A stretch of DNA of 10,364 bases, taken from an uncultured Lentisphaeria bacterium (GTDB lineage Bacteria > Verrucomicrobiota > Lentisphaeria > JABSQK01 > CAJWLW01). The number at the start of each line of letters is the position of its first letter. The stretch's first letter is position 1. The DNA is taken from assembly GCA_913042885.1 (NCBI GenBank), contig CAJWLW010000161.1:1-10364 (forward strand). The letters run 5' to 3'. The notes under the pieces were generated by a model. It was given only the letters and a program-made list of their open reading frames with translations. It searched no databases and had not been told where the DNA came from. Shown piece after piece: positions 6,143 through 10,364 of this stretch. The position numbers and the translations under genes are program-made.

Positions 6143-7575
6143 CAGTCGCTCTCCGCTCGATGTTCCGGGCTGGCGCAGCAGATGGTTTCGAAGACATAAA
6201 GCTGTGAACCCTGGCGCCAGCTTCCCGCCCGCAACCCGGCCTTGCGCTCGAGATGCCGCATCGTCGTTTCGCGATCCCACTGCTGCTCGGCAGCTACCTG
6301 CGGCAGAAAGACCGCGTGCTTGCCGTCCTTTTCCAGAATGATACCGTGACGGCCAAGTTCAAAGTCGTCGATCGAAGCGATCGGGCGTCGTGGTGTCAGG
6401 CAGGAGATCTGCAGATCGACGTCGCGGAATTCCGTGGCGGTCAACGGTGGAAAACGCGGGTCGTGAAAGGCAGCATTGACAGCATTTCGTTCGATGTTCT
6501 CGAGCAGCGACTCCTTCGCTTCGAGCGTCCCCATACAGCCGCGCAGATCGCCGCGCAGTCGCAGTGTCACGAAGCAGGCGCCGTTGTCGTACAAATGCGG
6601 CGGAGCTGTACTGGGCAGGTGATACTCTTCGTTCGCCAATTCCGACGCGATCGCGTCGTGCGCGACATTGAGCAAAACATCCACGGTTTCCTCGCTCATC
6701 ACCAGATCATCCTCCACTTCGGCGGCACGATAGACGATCGCTGCGTAGCTGACTGTACTGCTGTAGTCTTCCAGCATTTCACCGGTGTTGGTGTAGTGCA
6801 GCAACTCGAAATTCCCGCCTGCCTGCCGCAGTTCATTCAGCGCCAGCATGATCGCGATCGGCCGCTGGCCGCAGATCGTCGCGCCGGTGCGCTCGCAGTA
6901 ACGCATGAAGCCGTTGGTATCCTGACGGGTGATCTCATTGATCGCACCGTGATCGAGCTTCCGCAGAGCCTCCGGTGCTTCTTCCTCGGCGAACGGCACG
7001 TAGTCGAAACGTTCGCCATAATGCGTGAAGTCTGAACTGACCACGAATAACGTCTCGGGCGGCAGGACGGCCTCGAGGGCTGCCGCGGCCTTGCGAATTT
7101 CGTCCGGCGTGAGGTCACCACAAACCAGCGGGATGATCGGGCATTCCGGCATCAGATGCTGGATGAACGGCAACTCTACCTCGAGCGCGTGTTCGGGTAC
7201 ATGCGCGTCTTCATTCATTTCGAACAGCGTATCGACTGCGACAAGCGCGTTGCACACAGCGGTGTCTACCGGCACCTCGCCCAGAGGCGTCCGAAAAAAA
7301 TCGTGCGGCGCAACCGCAATACCATGGAACCAGCGATGGTGGGTCGGTCCGATCAGCACGATGTGACGCCAGCGTGCCGGATCAACAACCGAAAAGGCAA
7401 TCGCTGCCGTCTCACCGGAATAACGCAAGCCTGCGTGCGGCACAATCAAAGCAGTGACTGGCGCGGTGTCACACGGGCTTGGTGAAACCAGGAACTCGTT
7501 GAGAAAGTCCTGCAGACGCAGAACGCTGTCCGGATAAAACTGGCCGGCGACGGCTGGTGGACGGATTTTCGGCAT
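6142..7575 (-). CDS. amrB: MEMO1-AMMECR1 fusion (AmmeMemoRadiSam system proteins B and A in one chain)
   Basis: This 477-residue protein joins two conserved domains. Residues about 1-285 are MEMO1-like, a class III extradiol-dioxygenase fold: RPPAVAGQFYP (5-15), PHAG with H47, GPTHH (76-80), EHALEVELPF (128-137), SSDFTHYG (180-187) and CGQRPI with C235. In human MEMO1 two histidines and one cysteine at these places bind iron or copper. Residues about 293-470 are AMMECR1-like: GACFVTLRLRG (332-342), GCMGTLEA (346-353) and FHDPRFPPL (370-378). Both occur in bacteria and archaea with a radical-SAM protein, but the biochemical role is not established. That radical-SAM partner is absent here. The start is the ATG at 7575, where MEMO proteins normally begin. 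A candidate promoter lies upstream, and the stop overlaps the chelatase start. Cytosolic, since no signal peptide or membrane helix is seen. Confidence 0.93.
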   Translation of the reverse strand: MPKIRPPAVAGQFYPDSVLRLQDFLNEFLVSPSPCDTAPVTALIVPHAGLRYSGETAAIAFSVVDPARWRHIVLIGPTHHRWFHGIAVAPHDFFRTPLGEVPVDTAVCNALVAVDTLFEMNEDAHVPEHALEVELPFIQHLMPECPIIPLVCGDLTPDEIRKAAAALEAVLPPETLFVVSSDFTHYGERFDYVPFAEEEAPEALRKLDHGAINEITRQDTNGFMRYCERTGATICGQRPIAIMLALNELRQAGGNFELLHYTNTGEMLEDYSSTVSYAAIVYRAAEVEDDLVMSEETVDVLLNVAHDAIASELANEEYHLPSTAPPHLYDNGACFVTLRLRGDLRGCMGTLEAKESLLENIERNAVNAAFHDPRFPPLTATEFRDVDLQISCLTPRRPIASIDDFELGRHGIILEKDGKHAVFLPQVAAEQQWDRETTMRHLERKAGLRAGSWRQGSQLYVFETICCASPEHRAESD

Positions 7576-7625
7576 GGCGCAATCCGGTGGTTGTGGCGTT
7601 GTTCAGTGCGTCACATCCTGACTTG

Positions 7626-7654
7626 ACCATATCGCCGACGTCGATATTTTGCAA
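7626..7654 (-). promoter_or_regulatory. Candidate promoter of the MEMO-AMMECR1/chelatase unit, with an inverted repeat in its spacer
   Basis: On the minus strand TTGCAA (7654-7649) and TATGGT (7631-7626) are 17 bases apart, each matching the sigma70 hexamers at 4 of 6. The spacer region contains ATATCG (7629-7634) and CGATAT (7642-7647), an inverted repeat separated by seven bases that overlaps the -10 and could be a regulator site. The gene start at 7575 is about 45 bases beyond the expected transcription start. Hexamers and arms are modest, so this is tentative. Confidence 0.3.
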
Positions 7655-7781
7655 GAGTATTCCACCGCCCTGTTGCATCATGAATTATCCCCTCATGCCT
7701 GTCTCTGCGATACCGGCCCAGTGCTGATCGGAAACATTGTCACCGACGCCCTGCACGGATCACCGGCGCCGGATACTGGCC

Positions 7782-9203
7782 TCACTGCCGCCGCGTCACG
7801 ACCGATTTGAGCAGACCGTAAATGCGCTCGACGCCATCGATGTTGACCCGTTCATCCGGTGAATGAGCATTCTCGATCGACGGACCAAAGGACAACAGCT
7901 CATCCGTCCCCAGCGCCGCGCCGATGATGCCGCACTCCAGACCGGCATGGATCGACTCGATCCGCGGTGCCGCATCGAATTGCTCGCGGTACGCCGCCAG
8001 ACCAAGCTGCAGCAGAGACGAATCCGGTTTTGGCGCCCATCCGGGAAAATCGCTGCCGATCGCAATAGTCCCCCCCAGCACTGCCGCTGCCTGTTCGATC
8101 TCCCGACCGATCTGCTGCTGCTCTGCGTATACCGTCGAGCGCCCCATCACCTTTATGGCGATACTGTCCGCAGCGTCCGTGACAACACCGAGATTCGACG
8201 AGGTCTGCACTTGCTCCGTGTACATCGGGTCCATCGCCAGCACGCCATCGGATACAGCACGTATGAACGACACCACGGCCATCGGGATCTCGTAACCGGC
8301 GGCGTCGGCGGGCCCGATAGTCATTGCCGCCTCCGGCTCGGCATGGCGGACGCCGGCGAGTACCTGCGCAGCCGCTGCCTCGACATCGTCCCGCGCACAG
8401 CCCGCCACCGTAAAGCTGCATTCCCTCGGGATCGCATTCATGGCATTGCCGCCGGCGAATCTGGCTACCTGCACTCCGGTGTGCGCCGCCGCCAGCGCCT
8501 CGACAATCGCCGCTGCCGTCCGAATCGCGTTGACTCGGCCCTTGTCGATATCGACACCGGAGTGTCCGCCACGGAAACCACCGAGGCAGCAGTGCCAGCA
8601 GTCGCCACTGCTGCAGGCATTTTGGCACTTCGCAAAAGACACGGTCCAGTCCGTACCACCGGCACAACCGATGATGAAAACACCGTCCTCTTCGGAATCG
8701 AGATTGATTATGCGACGGCCTTGAACAATCTCCGGATCACAGCCGAAAGCACCGGTCAGACCACGTTCCTCGTCGATGGTGATCAGCAGTTCCAGCGGAA
8801 CCCGATCCATTGTGGACTCCGCAACCGCCAGCGCCAGCGCGACACCGATGCCGTTATCCGCGCCGAGGGTCGTGCCGTCGGCAGTCACCCAGTCACCGTC
8901 GATGAGCGGGCGGATCGGATCGGTCATGAAATCGTGGACGGTGTCGACGTTCTTTTCGCAGACCATGTCCATGTGCGCCTGCAGCACCAGAACAGGTTCG
9001 TCACCGAGAGTACCGATGCCAGGGCACACCAGAACGATGTTGCCAATACTATCCTGCCGCCTCTGCCAGCCATTGCCGCGGGCGATGTCGAGCAGGTGCG
9101 CCCGAATCCGTTCTTCGTGTCCGGACGGGCGCGGAATGTTGCAGATATCCTGAAAGTGTTTCCAGGCCGCGCCGGCGGCGGCGTCAAAAAGGTCGGTGAT
9201 CAT
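7782..9203 (-). CDS. pepD: Aminoacyl-histidine dipeptidase PepD (M20C, Xaa-His dipeptidase)
   Basis: The 473-residue protein is close to the usual PepD length of about 485. PepD is a cytosolic two-metal aminopeptidase that cleaves Xaa-His dipeptides such as carnosine. The full metal and catalytic set is visible: H77 and D79 in QAHMDM, bridging D116 in GADNG, E145 and E146 in DEERG, D169 in NLDSEE, and H447 in NAHSPDE. GGHSG (212-216), NAIPRE (256-261), SSNLGVV (335-341) and HAGLECG (419-425) are further PepD hallmarks. The stretch 190-210 departs from the family: five cysteines in 14 residues replace a normally apolar strand (see findings). The ATG at 9203 follows the stop of the exported-protein gene by 12 bases, with GAGGAG 15 bases upstream overlapping that gene's end. 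The two are probably one operon. The 206 bases downstream separate it from the MEMO unit and contain no clear terminator. Confidence 0.94.
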   Translation of the reverse strand: MITDLFDAAAGAAWKHFQDICNIPRPSGHEERIRAHLLDIARGNGWQRRQDSIGNIVLVCPGIGTLGDEPVLVLQAHMDMVCEKNVDTVHDFMTDPIRPLIDGDWVTADGTTLGADNGIGVALALAVAESTMDRVPLELLITIDEERGLTGAFGCDPEIVQGRRIINLDSEEDGVFIIGCAGGTDWTVSFAKCQNACSSGDCWHCCLGGFRGGHSGVDIDKGRVNAIRTAAAIVEALAAAHTGVQVARFAGGNAMNAIPRECSFTVAGCARDDVEAAAAQVLAGVRHAEPEAAMTIGPADAAGYEIPMAVVSFIRAVSDGVLAMDPMYTEQVQTSSNLGVVTDAADSIAIKVMGRSTVYAEQQQIGREIEQAAAVLGGTIAIGSDFPGWAPKPDSSLLQLGLAAYREQFDAAPRIESIHAGLECGIIGAALGTDELLSFGPSIENAHSPDERVNIDGVERIYGLLKSVVTRRQ

Positions 9204-9215
9204 CGCTGGTTCGAT

Positions 9216-9878
9216 CTACTCCTCTGCGTCGAATTCCTTGAAGCGCTCCAGTAGGCCGTCGACAAAGTCGCGGGTCCTGGCCATCAACTCTCTTTCCTCG
9301 ACCGACCAGTCATCGTGATCGACCTTGCGCCAGCGTGTCGCCGCCTCTGTGTGCAGGCGTTTGAGGACGGCATAATAGCGGCTCCTGGAATCGTCGGAGC
9401 CGAGCTGGCTGTTTCTGACGACCAGGATCGGCACCTGCATGAGGCTCTGACTATAGGCGAAGTTACCCTGGTTTTTTGCGGCAAATTCATTAATAATCTC
9501 AATCGCCCGATCGCTGTAATCCGCCAGTCGACCTGCGCTGATCCCTGTCGACTCGATACCGTAGATGAAAAAGGTGAGTTCACTGATCAGATCCACGTCT
9601 GTTGGGTCGAGCTCGAGTTGCAGACGGATTATCCGGATGATTTCAGTGTACGGATTATAATCGACGTGGATACCCCCGACATGATACCACCACTCGGAAA
9701 TACACTCGAGACAATTGATCTTCAAGGCCGAGGTTTCCAGGCTGCGGCAAGCATTTTCCGCGGCTCGCGCCTTGGGCACCGACTTGAAGCCGCGGCACGG
9801 ACCCTCCGCGTGGATCAAGGGACAGACCGCCACGGCTGCCAGGCAAACACCTATCTGCAAAAAACGCCTATTTTTCAT
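9216..9878 (-). CDS. Exported protein of unknown function
   Basis: The 220-residue product begins with a good Sec signal peptide: MKNRR, a hydrophobic core at about 7-20, and an AxA-like cleavage site (LIHA-EG) near residue 24, with no lipobox cysteine at the cut. It is therefore expected in the periplasm or outside. The mature part has cysteines at about 28, 44, 56 and 59, including NCLECISEWWYH, an aromatic cluster right after a CxxC. From about residue 75 on it looks all-helical, with amphipathic segments (TEIIRIIRLQLELDPTDVDLI, SDRAIEIINEF) that recall TPR-like helical pairs without matching the TPR consensus. I do not recognise a family. The ATG at 9878 is preceded only by a weak purine run. 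It shares an apparent operon with pepD, 12 bases away, and is divergent from the kinase gene. Confidence 0.8.
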   Translation of the reverse strand: MKNRRFLQIGVCLAAVAVCPLIHAEGPCRGFKSVPKARAAENACRSLETSALKINCLECISEWWYHVGGIHVDYNPYTEIIRIIRLQLELDPTDVDLISELTFFIYGIESTGISAGRLADYSDRAIEIINEFAAKNQGNFAYSQSLMQVPILVVRNSQLGSDDSRSRYYAVLKRLHTEAATRWRKVDHDDWSVEERELMARTRDFVDGLLERFKEFDAEE

Positions 9879-9957
9879 TGCGGCCTGCGAGCGGGCGCCG
9901 GGGTTGACAATTTTTCGAGGCTGTTGTCAGAAAATCTGCAGCGTTTTGGACGAATCA

Positions 9958-9985
9958 CTTGTACATGCGAATCACGCGGTTGCAA
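9958..9985 (-). promoter_or_regulatory. Candidate promoter of the exported-protein/pepD unit
   Basis: On the minus strand TTGCAA (9985-9980) is followed after 16 bases by TACAAG (9963-9958, 4 of 6). The start codon at 9878 would be about 70 bases beyond the transcription start. On the opposite strand the same 202-base region must also hold the kinase promoter, for which TTGACA at 9904-9909 is the best -35 but lacks a good -10. Confidence 0.28.
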
Positions 9986-10080
9986 GCTTCTGCGGAGATT
10001 CATGTGAAGTCAACAATTTTCCGACAATGGTTAATGGGTAATGGCTTGTTGATGGGGGCGTGGACGAGTACACTTGCAAC

Positions 10081-10364
10081 ATGGCCGATCAACTCATTCT
10101 GGCTATCGATGCGGGGACAACAGGCAATCGCGTACTGGCGTTTTCAAACGACCAGGTGATCGTGGCGAATGCCTATTACGAGTTTCCGCGCACCACCCCG
10201 AAACCCGGTTGGGTGGAGCAGGATCCGGATGCCATCTGGTCGACAACGGCACAGGCGTTGAAAGATGTGCTCCATGCAGTCGAGGGTGAGGATGTCCGGG
10301 CAATCGGGGTGACGAATCAGCGGGAAACAACGATTCTATGGGATCGTGCGACCGGCGCGCCAGT
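10081..10364 (+). CDS. glpK: Glycerol-kinase-like FGGY carbohydrate kinase, N-terminal part (runs off the window)
   Basis: The first 94 codons are present. LAIDAGTTGNRVLAF (7-21) is the phosphate-binding start of the FGGY fold, KPGWVEQDP (41-49) is typical of glycerol kinases, and VTNQRETTILWD (77-88) contains R81 and E82, matching the glycerol-contacting Arg-Glu pair of GlpK (R83, E84 in E. coli). Glycerol kinase makes sn-glycerol 3-phosphate from glycerol and ATP. The first motif differs from the common DQGTTSSR form (here DAGTTGNR), which leaves some room for a related FGGY kinase. The ATG at 10081 has no clear ribosome site. An in-frame GTG at 10060, just after GATGGGGGC, is a possible earlier start that would add seven residues; the next in-frame codon upstream is a stop (TAA, 10039). 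About four fifths of the protein lies beyond the window. Confidence 0.85.
   Translation, partial: MADQLILAIDAGTTGNRVLAFSNDQVIVANAYYEFPRTTPKPGWVEQDPDAIWSTTAQALKDVLHAVEGEDVRAIGVTNQRETTILWDRATGAP

Noticed and set aside
6253..7035. Open frame of 260 codons on the plus strand opposite the MEMO-AMMECR1 gene
   Set aside because: Shadow of the minus-strand gene; no ribosome site and no family features.
7863..9254. Open frame of 463 codons on the plus strand opposite pepD
   Set aside because: It is the mirror of a strongly coding GC-rich gene. Its translation is rich in Arg, His and Asp with no recognisable motif, whereas the minus frame has every PepD catalytic residue.

Overview
The window reads as chromosomal DNA of a GC-rich proteobacterium, most likely a gammaproteobacterium. 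The basis is the style of the proteins (PepD-type dipeptidase, FGGY glycerol kinase, soluble class I P450, MEMO/AMMECR1 fusion), purine-rich ribosome sites and compact gene pairs. The assignment is an inference; no rRNA or other phylogenetic marker is present. I see no tRNA, rRNA, CRISPR array, IS element or phage gene.

Left part (1-1875): the last 19 codons of a rightward gene, a 324-base non-coding stretch, a small three-helix membrane protein (385-720, rightward), and a convergent leftward GT2 polyprenyl-phosphate-type glycosyltransferase with two C-terminal membrane helices (949-1875).

Middle part (1991-5715): a leftward cytochrome P450 and a rightward short-chain dehydrogenase/reductase (SDR) are transcribed divergently from a 323-base region holding a plausible promoter for each. 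A 7-bp-arm inverted repeat lies inside the SDR promoter, where a repressor or activator would sit. Downstream of the SDR is a Gfo/Idh/MocA oxidoreductase with a four-cysteine insertion. Together these look like a small oxidative module acting on an unidentified secondary metabolite, terpenoid/steroid-like compound or modified sugar. No ferredoxin, ferredoxin reductase or regulator gene is in the window.

Right part (5759-9878, all leftward): a two-gene unit encodes a MEMO1-AMMECR1 fusion (AmmeMemoRadiSam proteins B and A in one chain), whose stop overlaps the start (TGATG) of a small CbiX/SirB-type chelatase. Upstream lies another two-gene unit: an exported protein of unknown function followed 12 bases later by the Xaa-His dipeptidase PepD. 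That PepD carries a peculiar cysteine-rich patch which may be real or may mark a compensated local frameshift.

Right edge: the first 94 codons of a glycerol-kinase-like FGGY kinase (from 10081, rightward), divergent from the exported protein gene.

The points most worth a second look are the MEMO-AMMECR1/chelatase coupling, the operator-like repeats in the SDR and MEMO promoters, the cysteine insertion of the Gfo/Idh protein and the cysteine patch in PepD. Nothing here is a clear new defence or mobile system.
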